From: Dipteronia dyeriana
Taxonomy: Eukaryota; Streptophyta; Magnoliopsida; Sapindales; Sapindaceae
DNA: 64,000 nucleotides
Assembly: GCA_032871835.1 (NCBI GenBank)
Contig: CM065296.1
Coordinates: 50,311,288-50,375,287 of the forward strand
Direction of reading: 5' to 3'
The first letter of the stretch is position 1, and each line of letters opens with the position of its first letter. Below the pieces are notes generated by a model, which was not told the DNA's origin, did no database searches, and saw only the letters and a list, made by a program, of their open reading frames with translations. Shown here piece by piece: positions 1 through 10,021 of the stretch. The position numbers were made by a program, and so were the translations under genes.

Positions 1-198
1 CAGAGGATCAACGTGTTGGATACACAATTTTATGTAAGTAGGTATAAAATTTGGGAATCGAATCGGATTTTCTGGTTTTGTATTATTAATACGATATTGT
101 CAATGCTTGTACAGCCACTTATGTTGTACATGTGGGAGAGGATGATGCCTCGTGATTCGTACGGTGCTGTGACCACGGTAAGGTGAAATGTGTTACAG

Positions 199-468
199 TC
201 CCGATGGTTGGAAGAGGACCTTCTGACGGTCCATGGAGCAACCACGAGTGGAAACCGCCCATGGCACGAGGTTGACCTGGTAAGTGTTAAATGATGGAGA
301 TGAATTAAAAAATAAACTGTTCATATATCCTCAACTAACACGGTATGCAAACTATTACAGGTGTTGATTCCGTGCAACGTTGGAGCCCAACATTGGCTGG
401 TGGTGAGCGTCGACCTTCTTGTGCAATATCTGGAATGGAGCTCGTTTTCTGAAGATAAAATGGAGTAG
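199..468 (+). pseudogene. Ulp1-like cysteine protease (C48), C-terminal remnant
   Basis: Two pieces read in one frame across a short intron. Exon 199-279 ends before a donor GTAAGT at 280, and exon 361-468 starts after an acceptor AG at 359-360. The peptide holds PWHEVDLVLIPCNVG followed by AQHWLVVSVDL. This is the pattern around the catalytic His (in HW) and Asp (in VDL) of plant Ulp1-type peptidases. The stop at 466-468 comes soon after the Asp, so the catalytic Cys region is missing. A stop at 184-186 shows that the 5' side is broken or that another intron lies there. Such domains occur in SUMO proteases and in genes carried by plant DNA transposons; I infer the latter origin because the fragment is isolated and truncated. 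The window edge may cut off more of it. Confidence 0.5.
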
Positions 469-1273
469 GTGATTTATTTTCAGACAACTTTTTTGGACGA
501 CAGCCTTTAAAGAATAAAAAATCGATTATTTAATATTTCGGTAGCTCACCATAATAAGTACCTTTTAAATATAACTTATTATAACGGTGACATCACTGCA
601 AATGACTAAAAAAAGGTGACATTCTTCACCATTTCCACTTTATTTGTTTCATTTACAGGTTAAACTAATCACATAGTTACAAGGTTGACTTTTCATAATT
701 TCAGAAATCACCGTCAAAAGGTAGTTCCTATGATAGTTATAAGATTGAGATATTTATTTATTTATTAAGTTTTTTAAAAAAATAATTTTTTAAAAACCAT
801 TAGATTGAAATTCAACCAAAAAAACAGAAACTGTGTATGAAGTAATAGTTCCATAGAAATCAACGATATTCCCAAGTGCAAAAGGATGAATAGATCACTC
901 TCTTTGTTATTATTATTATTTTGTTAAAAACACCGATACAAATAAAAAAGACCGGCTTGTTAGTACTAGCATAAGGGCCGTTACAACTTACATGCAGTCT
1001 CATTTATTTTAATCAACACAATAAATAAATTAAAAAAATTCCCTGATTTTCTTTGACACTCGGAAAGACTTTTCCGCACAACCAAACACCCCAAATTACC
1101 GTTGATGATGGTCGTTATTATCATCCAATAAAACATGGCATGATTTTCCACAAGTGGGGACACCATCATTTTCTTTTCTCGTGAAGACTAGGCGGCAGTG
1201 AGGAGCGTTTGTATGTATTGCGATTTGTGACCCTCACAATTCTCTCATTCCCCAACTTCCTCCTCCCTCCCCT
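469..1273. other. AT-rich intergenic stretch, no gene seen
   Basis: No recognisable coding region, repeat end or RNA gene. The only sizeable open frame, on the minus strand at 981-1169, has no recognisable motif. The last 100 bases become CT-rich, as is common just upstream of plant promoters, and belong to the promoter region of the gene at 1327. Confidence 0.6.
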
Positions 1274-1280
1274 TATAAAA
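1274..1280 (+). promoter_or_regulatory. TATA box of the DUF688 gene
   Basis: TATAAAA lies 47 bases upstream of the ATG at 1327, inside a CT-rich stretch. This would place the transcription start near 1305 and give a short leader of roughly 20 bases. Position and context fit; the start itself is inferred. Confidence 0.55.
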
Positions 1281-1326
1281 AAAATTATCTATCAAAGTTA
1301 AACTCTCACAAAAACTTCTCGGTTGC

Positions 1327-2541
1327 ATGGATTCTTCATCAGATGAGGCACCAAAGCTTGCTCTATTTTCGTTTCCAAGCAAGGGAAAAGAGGCACCGCC
1401 ACCACCACCACCCGTCCACACGGGGGCGTCGGTTCCTTTTCAGTGGGAGGAGGCGCCGGGGAAGCCGAGACCTGGCTGCACGGAATCCAAACCTAGTAGT
1501 ACAGCTGCTAGGTCACTGGAGCTTCCACCAAGGTTGGTGTTGACTGATCAAGTCAAAGTTAATAATAATGGTTCGTCTCCAACGACCGTTCTGGAAGGCC
1601 CTTACGTGGCTCGGTCACTGTCTTATACGTTATCGTTAAGGAAAGGCCCCGGGGAGGGTTGGGGAAAGGGTAGTAGTAGTAGGCAGAGTAATAACAAAGA
1701 GAGCGTTTTGTTTGGGTCAAGTAGGTGGGTGACGACTACTGTCAAGAAGAATGACAAGGCTGTTGGGGGTACTTTCGACTTTTTTGCTTCCGCTGATGAT
1801 ATTGGCCATGGCAGTCGTGGCGGTGGTAATACAAAGGTGAAGATCACAAGGGTTAGTAAGAGATCGGGGAGTTTCAGGAGTCTCTCCAGCTCAACTTCAC
1901 ATTTCTGGGTAAGCTTTTACTTCCATAATTTTATATATGCTTTTGTAATTTATTGAAGACTTTATAGAGATAAAACTGCATAAATTAAAATAATACTCCA
2001 TGCATGTCTTTGTGATTGCACAATGATACATATCTTTATTTTAAAGTGCATTTTCTATCATAAATTCATAATATATTCTCTTAATATATACTTAACTTAA
2101 TTATAAACCACTTTATAAGAAAACTTTTAAATTGTTCACTAAACTCACATATATAATTAAATAAAGATTAGGAGTTCAAAGAATTTTGACTGATTTTAAC
2201 ATTTTAATTATTTTAAGTTCCCATTTTACCCATAATCTATTTTTCTATTGACAATAGAATTTGAATCTCATCTTGTTTATAAAAAAAAATTAAAATTATG
2301 AGAAAACATATTATGTTTATCCGAATTTTATTTACATGATTTCTGGACAATCAGAGAAACTACTGGATCATATTTACAGTATCTGGATATCACTTGTATC
2401 GGCTAATCTCGATAAATTTCCGCAAAATCTGCTTCAAAGGTAGAAATGAATGAATTTTATTTTGTTGGTGTATAACTGCAGACAAGCATCTATGAGGGCT
2501 TTAAACAGGTGGTCCCTTGGAAACGTAGTAGTAGGCAATAG
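1327..2541 (+). CDS. DUF688-type plant protein, two exons, 213 aa
   Basis: Exon 1 is 1327-1908 (194 codons, ending in Trp) and the donor GTAAGC starts at 1909. The intron ends CTGCAG at 2481 and exon 2 is 2482-2541, closing at TAG. The intron is phase 0 and 573 bases long. The protein has the family's marks in order: an acidic start, a polyproline run (residues 24-29), VPFQWEEAPGKPRP, a LELPPRLVL block, SPTTVLEGPY, a Ser/Arg-rich basic middle, FDFFASADD, and a C-terminal VVPWKR. These match the small plant-specific family annotated as At4g00770-like/DUF688. Its biochemical role is unknown; it has no signal peptide or membrane segment. The unspliced frame runs to 1956 but loses the conserved VVPWKR end, so the spliced model is preferred. 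It is the only intact host-type gene in the window. Confidence 0.85.
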
Positions 2542-3049
2542 AAACGGAGATTGCTGGTGAGGTCGCCGTTAGCATTAATATCTACCGTTGGATCGGCCTA
2601 GTGGAGCCCACATCAAGTTTCTACCTAGCTCCGATGGAACTCTTGTACAGGTGACTTATTATTGTCGGTTTTAAGTTTGAATTGTACTCATCATTCTCAC
2701 GTGCGGACGAACTTACTTTATTTCTTACGGTTTTAATCCGTATGGAATTAAGTTGTGTAATTAGTTGTTCCAATCGGGCGATCAAGTGGTTTAGATCATG
2801 TAACCGAACAAAAAGTGACATTCAAATGATCCAATGATGATGATAGGAGTTGAATGAGTATTTAACTAAGATCTCTACCTATAGGGAAATACATTATACA
2901 TACAATTCTATTTCAACCATTACTATATATGTTGATTGATTAAAGCTTAATTAGTTAGTATATTATCTATTCTCAATCATGGTTTAATTAATGATTTCTT
3001 TTTCAACGGTTAAGAGTTCAATTATTTTATAATATAGCTATAAATTTCG
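2542..3049. other. 3' flank of the DUF688 gene, nothing recognised
   Basis: Probably contains the 3' UTR and then plain AT-rich intergenic DNA. I see no open frame with a known motif and no repeat terminus before the LTR of the neighbouring Copia element. Confidence 0.5.
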
Positions 3050-3503
3050 GTTGGATATCAAAGATCATTGCAACGGAATGGATACCAGAATTGTTACATA
3101 TGATCGGTGTATGATTACAAAAAAAAATACATTCGACTCACCGTGTTATTTGCTGTAGTTCGAAGAAGACAAGCAGAAGGAGAAACTGATAAACAAAACA
3201 CTGTGTTTTTCTTTTCTCTATGAAAGTACGCTCAGAATGGAATGAGTTAAATGAATAGCACACTTTGCTATTTATAGAGTCCAAACTTTATCTGGATGAG
3301 ATAAGTATACTTTAAATTTAAATTTCTATTTAAATTTAATATATCTCTTTATCTCTATCTATCATTTAACTGATGGGTTTGAATATAATTTGAATTATCT
3401 CTTTAATTCAAAAACAAGCCTATTATGTGGTATCTTATCTGGTCAATTAATTCAATTAATTACCAGACTTTTTTTTATACCACTTGGACGTAACTTTCCA
3501 ACA
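3050..3503 (-). repeat. Cop1 3' LTR (left end approximate)
   Basis: The right edge ends CCAACA next to a polypurine tract, so on the minus strand the LTR starts TGTTGGAAAG. A minus-strand TATA box (CTATAAATAGC, near 3268-3278) sits where an LTR promoter is expected. The left end is a guess, placed by a GCAACGGAA motif like the GCAGCGGAA motif near the end of the CopA LTRs. No second LTR copy is present for comparison. Confidence 0.55.
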
Positions 3504-3515
3504 TCTCCCATTTGC
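3504..3515 (-). other. Cop1 polypurine tract
   Basis: The plus strand reads TCTCCCATTTGC directly beside the LTR. Its complement is a purine-rich primer site for plus-strand DNA synthesis, closely like the tract TAGTGCAAGTGGGAGAT of the CopA elements. Confidence 0.6.
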
Positions 3516-4002
3516 ACAAGTGGAATAATGCAAGCATTACAGAGTCAAGTTTCTCTAACTTTTGGGTCTAGTAACAGATCATTCATACAAGCAAACGCAC
3601 AGTGTGATCGATGAACAATATTATGTAAAAGTATTGGAGCATGCAATTTGCTCATTTTCCTTTTCCTTTTAATCAAACCTCAAGGAACTTACACAATGAG
3701 GAAGCAGGGATTCATTCTCTCATTTTCCTTTTGATCACAAAGCACACACGGTATGAATCACATGATACAGTGACTTTCATTCTGACAAAGAATGTATATG
3801 TCTAAACTATTCACTGTACAGATTTGAGTCCAGTCACTATCTACAGCGCCTAACCTGAGTTCACAAAGTTCACCATTTCTTATGTAGGTGCCAATTATGT
3901 ACTCACATCTGGCTTAATCAGGTTTCATGATAGTGGGGTTGTGTTATGACCGATTCAAAAAAATGCAAGAACCTCATCTTGACATAGTCAAGGCGACATA
4001 TT

Positions 4003-4057
4003 CATATATATAAGCTCCATGAGAATAAATCATCTGATTTATTCTCTTATATATATG
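4003..4057. repeat. Near-perfect hairpin in the Cop1 3' region
   Basis: Arms 4021-4032 and 4035-4046 pair over 12 bases around a 2-base loop. After a 7-base bulge (4014-4020) a second stem continues, 4003-4013 with 4047-4057. It lies in the non-coding part between RNase H and the polypurine tract, so it would sit in the 3' part of the element transcript. Confidence 0.7.
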
Positions 4058-4221
4058 TGTCTCCTCTCAGCATACTATCTTAGCATCCGAGGCGACCACA
4101 TGTGTAAGGATGTCGGTCTTAACCCGATGACATATTTAAACAGCATTTTTGTGGAATATATGCTAGCAAGGAAAAAGGGTTTATTCATATAAAATAGTGA
4201 AATTCAAACAAATCATCATGA

Positions 4222-4905
4222 TTACAATCTACATAGCCATAAAGACTTAGCATGTGACAAGCAAATATCTCTAGTCACTGCTTTGGTAAATGGATCGACT
4301 ACCATTTCATGTGTAGATATGTATTGAATAAACACTTTCTTTTTTCCTATGACATCTCTGACAAAATTATGTTTTGTCTCTATATGTTTGGATTTACTGT
4401 GATATTTCGAATCCTTTGTGTAAGCAATGGCTGCTTGATTATCATAGTAAATAGTTACTGGTCTTGAAGCACCGGTAACAATCTCTAGATCCTCAATGGA
4501 TCTTTTGAGCCAAACACCTTCCTGTACTGCTGCTGAACATGCCACGAATTCAGTTTCCATTGTAGACAATGTAATACGTGTCTGTTTCTTGCTACACCAT
4601 GAGATAACACCTCGACTGAGCAAAAATGCATACCCTTATGTTAATTTTCGCTCATCTAGATCACCTCCCCAGTCGGCATCTATATATCTAACGAAGCGTA
4701 AATCTCCTCATTGGTAGCATAGATAATAGTCTGCAGTTCCCTTAAGGTATGCTAAGATCCTTTTGACTGCATCCCAATGTTTCTGCCCAGGGTTTGATTG
4801 AAATCTACTCACAAACCCAACTGCAAAACATATATCAGGCATTGTACACATCATTGCGTACATTAGACTCCCAATGGCATTGGAGTAAGAAACTCAACTC
4901 ATTTT
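4222..4905 (-). pseudogene. Cop1 RNase H domain with RT connection
   Basis: The translation has the Copia connection (MPDICFAVGFVSRFQSNPG), then RNase H with YIDADWGG, METEF and YYDNQAA, which supply the catalytic Asp, Glu and Asp. HIETKHNFVRD and DPFTKAV close the domain. A stop falls after DLDERKLT and frameshifts join the parts, so no working protein is possible. RNase H would remove template RNA during reverse transcription. The last open piece ends at 4222. Confidence 0.85.
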
Positions 4906-5528
4906 ATCTCGTTCTTCCAGAGTCTTGGGCACATTTCGAGACTAAGATTTTATCCTTTTAAGATAGGAGTATCCATAGGCTTACAGTTAGCCGTATTGAA
5001 TCGTTCTAGAATCTTTCTAATGTAAGGCTCTTATGATAGAGCTAGAAGTTTCTTTGAACGATATTTTGTAATATTTACTCCTAAAATATAGGTAGCTTCA
5101 CCCATATCTTTCATCTCAAAATTTAAAGATAACCATTATTTAATGGCCATGACAAAACTCTTATCATTTCCAACTAACAGTATGTCGTCTACATATAATG
5201 ACAATATCACAAAATTACCTTCAGACCTTTTCATATAGACACAATGGTCTTCTTCAGTCATTGTAAATTCATACGACATTACTGCTTGATGGAATCGAAG
5301 ATACCACTGTCTGGAGAATTGTTTCAAACCATATATCGATCGTTTGAGCTTGCAAACTTTACGCTCTTGACCTTTTGAAATGAAATTTTTAGGTTGTACC
5401 ATGTAAATTTCTTCTCCAATTCTCCATTGAGAAATGCTGTCTTTACATCCATTTGATGTAATTCTAGGTCCATATGTGCGACGATAGTCAGAATAAGGCA
5501 TATCGAAGCAAACCTTACTACAGGAGAA
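4906..5528 (-). pseudogene. Cop1 reverse transcriptase, C-terminal part
   Basis: It shows QERKVCKLKRSIYGLKQ followed by LYVDDILLVGND, the Copia RT thumb and YVDD active site. The region before EEIYMVQP is frameshifted, and the usual MDVKTAFLNG block is scrambled. The sequence stops at GAGAA (5524-5528), where CopA1 entered, and its upstream half resumes at 13940. Confidence 0.85.
5524..5528. repeat. CopA1 target-site duplication, left copy (GAGAA)
   Basis: GAGAA sits directly before the TG of the left LTR and is repeated at 13940-13944 directly after the right LTR. A 5-bp duplication is the normal mark of LTR-element integration. Confidence 0.9.
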
Positions 5529-5957
5529 TGTAGAAACCTCGTTCACATGTCACGCAGCGGAAATGGGTTTTAAATTTTTTTATACAGATCGTAATCTGTA
5601 TCCGAGACCAATAAACTTATGATCGTATTTATTTTCGGAACAAATACATATACTAATTATTACACTAATAAAATATATATGTAAATACAGGAAATTGTAA
5701 TCAATAATAAAAAGGAAGATTAAAAGAATCATACCAACGTTTGAAGGCTCCTTCACTTTTCGATATGCTTCAGGTCTGTACCACTGATCTTCCTTGCTAT
5801 GTCCCAGGACTGGTAACTGCGAGTGGGCGCGTCACTGTCTCAGAAACTTAGAATGGAGGATGTAGGAAAACTAAGAAACTCTTTCTTAATTTTTACTATG
5901 CAACACTTGCACCATTTGCATCACATGCAAATTCTGATATATATTTCTTACGCACAC

Positions 5958-6218
5958 ACTAATTGCTTCAATAGCAAAATTGATCTGTGCCTAATTCTTT
6001 TTTTTTTAAAATAAAAAGACATGATGCACGCTTTTTGAAAACCAAACAATTCTTTTTGTTAGTAGAACTCACGCACACTTATTCGTGCACTAATTGCTTC
6101 AATACCAAAATTGATCTGCGTCTAATTCTTTTTTTTTAAACAAAAAGACCCGATGCACGCTTTTTTAAAACAAACCAATTATTTTTATTAATAGAACTCG
6201 TGCACACCTATGTGTGCA
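5958..6218. repeat. 131-bp tandem duplication inside the CopA LTR
   Basis: The unit starts ACTAATTGCTTCAAT and includes a T-rich run and a GATGCACGC segment; copies begin at 5958 and 6089. The same pair is present in the right LTR (about 12197-12460), so it predates this insertion. Confidence 0.8.
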
Positions 6219-6240
6219 CCACTTTCTTTGTACAAAATAT

Positions 6241-6243
<3 letters not shown>

Positions 6244-6310
<67 letters not shown>
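6244..6310. repeat. (TA)n microsatellite with (TG)n end
   Basis: About 29 TA units followed by TGTGTGTG. The matching place in the right LTR (about 12485-12500) has only a few TA units, so the tract expanded after insertion or during reverse transcription. Confidence 0.95.
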
Positions 6311-6311
<1 letters not shown>

Positions 6312-7744
6312 TTTGTGATTTTCATGCACATTTGTTGGTTTTTTTTAAATAATATATATCTTATATATAATATTCAAAATTTTGATCAAATCTATATTTA
6401 ATTTTTAAAAACTTTCAAATAAAAAATAACTCATATATTTTATTTGATTTTAATTTTGAATTCAAACTATTTAAATTCAAAAATAAAATATTTAATTTAA
6501 TAAAATAAAATAGTCACATTATCTTATTTTATTCAAAAATAAATATCAACATACACCCTCCATTTAGTAATTAATAACATAATTAAATAATCTTATTATT
6601 TAATTTATTAAATCACCTTTATTCATTAATTAAATAATCTCATTATTTAATTAATTCCTGAATAAATATGTGTCACTTTCGTAACACAATTAACTGGATA
6701 ATCCAATTAATTAATCGTGACCTTTGTTACCTAAATCTATCGGGCTAGCAAAGGGACCTAATGGACCCACAATATTTTGAGCTCTAATAATCCTCGGAAT
6801 CATTAATTAAACTCTTTAATTAATATTCCTTGATTATTAACTCTGGTGTTATTCCACTAAAAACATGAAGCTGCACTCTCTCAACTGTAGACGTTTTTAC
6901 ACAGACTGATACAACTCGGCGTCCATCGATATATCTATTACATATGGTGTGATCCTCAACAGTAGTTCATAATTAGAGCTGGGTCATAAAGTCCGTTATA
7001 CCCCTCTAATTACATATATCATTTAAGTATCATTGATTCTCTAGTGGACAATAAATCCTATTTCCTCACGGAATTAGGAGAGCGCTCATATTATCCAAGC
7101 CCCGAATCAACCCTTAAGGGAACTACCATCAACTTCTCACAAGAAGGAGTAGATTCCACTATTGTGTACAAACGTTCCCAGTCACAAGCCAACCCGCAAT
7201 CCCAACATACGGAGTATATTGATCAGAAAATGTATCTGACCTCACCCATGGTATATCAAAGACCACGATCTAACCTGAACGGGTCGATAAGACACTCAGG
7301 ATTAAGATCACCCATATATAGCCATCATTAGTTGATATATATGAATTTCATCGATAAATGGATCTTGGAGTGAGATTCATATAGATCATGGCCCAGTTCT
7401 ATATGATCACATCATACAAGGTGCCTCCATTCCCATATCTCATATGAATGATTGAGGATAGAATCACTGTACATTACGGAATGAACCGCAACTATAGATT
7501 AACCACAAATAAAGTGCCCAGCTTTATTTGCTATCTATGGACTCTTTAAATTGCACATCTCTTACTGTATCCATCCGTATATGACACTCATATACACAGT
7601 TCGAGATTACATCCGGCAATCCAGGATGTTAATATGTACACAAGTTTATAAAATAAATAACATAACATAATGAATTGGACCTTTCTTTTTATTTACTTCA
7701 TAAATCCATTTACATGTTACATGTTTAGGGTATAAACCCCAACA

Positions 7745-7762
7745 ATCTCCCACTTGCACTAA
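7745..7762 (-). other. CopA1 polypurine tract
   Basis: The complement reads TAGTGCAAGTGGGAGATT immediately before the 3' LTR. The same sequence, with small changes, precedes the 3' LTRs of CopA2, CopA4 and CopA5. Confidence 0.85.
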
Positions 7763-8554
7763 AGCATGTGCGACATGTCTCGTAACTCTAGACCATCTAG
7801 GTGACCCGAAAACACTTTAGCCGGTAAGGTCTTCGTAAATGGATCAACATGATTATCTTGTGAGGCTATCTTGGTGACAATCACATCTCCTCTCTACACT
7901 ATCTCTCTGATGAGATGATACTTTCTCTCTATATGCTTCCCTCTCTTGTAGCTTCTTGGTTCTTTAGAATTAGCCACAACATCAATGTTATCATAATAAA
8001 GTGTGATGGGCTTATCCAGATCTTGAATAACTTCCAGACCACTCAACAACTTACAGGGCTAAATGGTCTCTTTAGCAGCTTCACAAGCAGCTACATATTC
8101 AGCTTCCATGGTGGAGTCAGCAATGCAAGATTGCTTGATACTGATCCAGATGTGGATTTTCTAGAATCCCTGTCTGAGTGAAAATCAGAATCCGTGTATC
8201 CTAATGGGATCAAATCTTGTCCGGAATACACTAGCATATAATTTCTCGTTCTCCGAAGATACTTAAGAATAGTCTTGACACCAACCCAATGATCCAATCT
8301 TGGGTTGGACTGGTATCTGCTGACTACTCCTACTGCATAGCAGATGTCTGGTCTCGTGCATAACATAGCACACATGAGACTACCTACTGCTGATGCATAG
8401 GGTACATGTCTCATTTCCTTAACTTCTTAAGGTGTATTAGGACACTATTCCTTAGACAAGTGAACTCCATGCCTGGAAGGTAAATTACCTTTCTTGGAGT
8501 TCTGCATCAAAAATCACACAAGAATCTTATCGATATATGATTCCTGAGACAGTG
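7763..8554 (-). pseudogene. CopA1 RNase H domain
   Basis: The connection segment RPDICYAVGVVSRYQSNP and GYTDSDFHSDRDSRKSTSG are intact in the frame 8091-8414. A short deletion then removes the usual FTLDGGAIVWRS stretch seen in CopA4 and shifts the frame. Catalytic Asp (YTDSD), Glu (in TMEAEY) and Asp (in YYDN) can still be found across frames. The domain ends with DPFTKTLPAKVFSGHL just before the polypurine tract. Confidence 0.85.
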
Positions 8555-9295
8555 CTATAAGTTTTCCTTTATAAGTTGGATCCCTAGAACATAACTTTCC
8601 TCTCCTAAATCTTTCATTTGGAACTGGCTAGTCAGCCAGCCCTTTACATCAGACAACACTCCCATATTATTCCCAATGTGTAGGATATCATCTACGTATA
8701 GGACCAAAAAAACTACTTTCTTATCAATGATGCGCTTGTAGACATAAGGCTCATCAACGTTCTGCTCGAAGCCATAGGTTTTGATCACATCATCGAACCT
8801 AATGTTCCAAGATCTATATGCTTGCTTAAGTCCATAGATGGACCTTTGCAGCTTGCAAACCTTTTGCTCTTGATCTGGAGACACGAATCCCTCTAGTTGC
8901 ATCATATAGATGCTCTCATCAAGATTGCCATTCAAGAATGCTGTCTTGATGTCCATTTTCCAAATTTCATAATCGAAATATGCAGCAATGGATAAGAGAA
9001 TCCTAATAGACTTAAACATGGCTACTGACGAGAAGGTCTCTTCATAATCGATCCCCTCTTTCTGGGTATAACTCTTGGCCACTAACCTTGCCTTGAAGGT
9101 CTCTACCTTCCCGTCTACTCCTCTTTTTCTCTTGTAGATCCACTTACACCCAATGGGTTTTACCCCATCCGGTAAGACTATAAGATCCGAGACTAAGTTA
9201 GAGTACATGGACTCCATCTCGAGATTCATGGTTTTAAGCCATTCCTCTTTATCAGGATCTTCCATTGCATTCTTAAATGTCAATGGACCATTCAC
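8555..9295 (-). pseudogene. CopA1 reverse transcriptase, longest open pol segment
   Basis: A 246-codon open frame covers most of RVT_2. It has GCKWIYKRKRGVDG, ARLVAKSYTQKEGIDYEETFS, WKMDIKTAFLNG (first catalytic Asp) and LYVDDI with the YVDD motif at 8687-8698. It then ends early at a stop after LGIQLIKENL, whereas relatives continue with RDHKNKLIALSEASYIDKIL. RT would copy the element RNA into DNA in a virus-like particle. It is the best preserved domain in the window but has no gag or protease to work with, hence the pseudogene call. Confidence 0.88.
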
Positions 9296-9888
9296 ACTAT
9301 CAGCAGAGACAATACCTTGTCACTCACCTATAGCTAAATAGCGTTCAGGTTGTCTCACAACCCTCTCACTACGTCTAGGTGGTAGTGTATCCTGATCATG
9401 AACCATCTGACTCTCAGATGTTTATGGATCAACAACTCTTGTTGATAAAGCACTAGTCTCACCAGGCTCCAACTCATTTAATACAATCTTGGAACAAGGT
9501 TTATGGCCACTAATGTAATTGTCCTCAAGAAACGTTGCATTTGTCGATACAAATACTTTGTTATCTTCGGGGCTATAGAAGTGTCCACCTATGGTCTCCT
9601 TTGAGTATCCTACAAACAGAAAGACAATAAACTTGGAGTCTAGCTTTCCAGTTCTGTTCTTCAGCACGTGTGCTGGACACCCCCATATGCAGAAATGTAG
9701 CAAACTAGCTTTACGACCATTCCACAACTCTAGCAGAGTCTTAGGAACAGTTTTGGATGGCACTACATTCAAAATGTATGCCGCTATTTGTAACGCATAT
9801 CCCTAGAGGGAATTCGGTAATGATGAGAAACTAATCATATATCTCACATTTCCATTAGGGTTCTATTTCTCCTCTCTGCTACACGCTG
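9296..9888 (-). pseudogene. CopA1 integrase C-terminal part and linker
   Basis: The open part 9422-9772 contains LELWNGRKASLLHFCIWGCPAHVLKNR and LFVGYSKETIGGHFYSPEDNKVFV, the typical end of Copia integrase, then the acidic linker to RT. Upstream, RRNRTLME marks the last preserved piece of the catalytic core. The zinc-binding region and the first two catalytic Asp residues are gone, through the deletion that fuses this region to gag. Confidence 0.85.
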
Positions 9889-10021
9889 GAGGACATTCCC
9901 CCGTAAGCACAAACTTGAGGTCTTTGGTGACCAAAATTGCATTAATATTAAGTTTCCACTTAGTGTAGTTATCACCAGTTAATTTGTCGTTTGCAAGAAT
10001 TTGAAGTAATGCAGAAGACAT
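9889..10021 (-). pseudogene. CopA1 gag N-terminal stub
   Basis: It starts at ATG (10019-10021) with MSSALLQILANDKLTGDNY and KWKLNINAILVTKDLKFVL, the N-terminus of a Copia UBN2-type gag. After about 44 residues, at ECPPA, it jumps directly into integrase sequence. CopA4 and CopA2 keep about 1.7-1.8 kb of gag, protease and integrase between the same two points. I chose this ATG because CopA4 has the matching start at 39932. Confidence 0.85.

Larger units (their letters stand above)
5529..7744 (-). repeat. CopA1 left (3') LTR
   Basis: It begins TGTAGAAACC and ends ACCCCAACA on the plus strand, that is TGTTGGGGT...GGTTTCTACA in element orientation. It is 44 bp longer than its partner, mainly because of a long (TA)n tract at 6244-6301 that the right LTR lacks. 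It contains a 131-bp tandem duplication that is also present in the right copy. Confidence 0.93.

Noticed and set aside
1623..1847. 74-codon frame antisense to DUF688 exon 1
   Set aside because: It is the mirror of a Ser/Gly-rich coding region, which gives a Leu/Pro-rich shadow.
5958..6218. Spaced repeats in LTRs as a CRISPR-like array
   Set aside because: Two long imperfect tandem units in a plant LTR; no short identical repeats with unique spacers and no cas genes.
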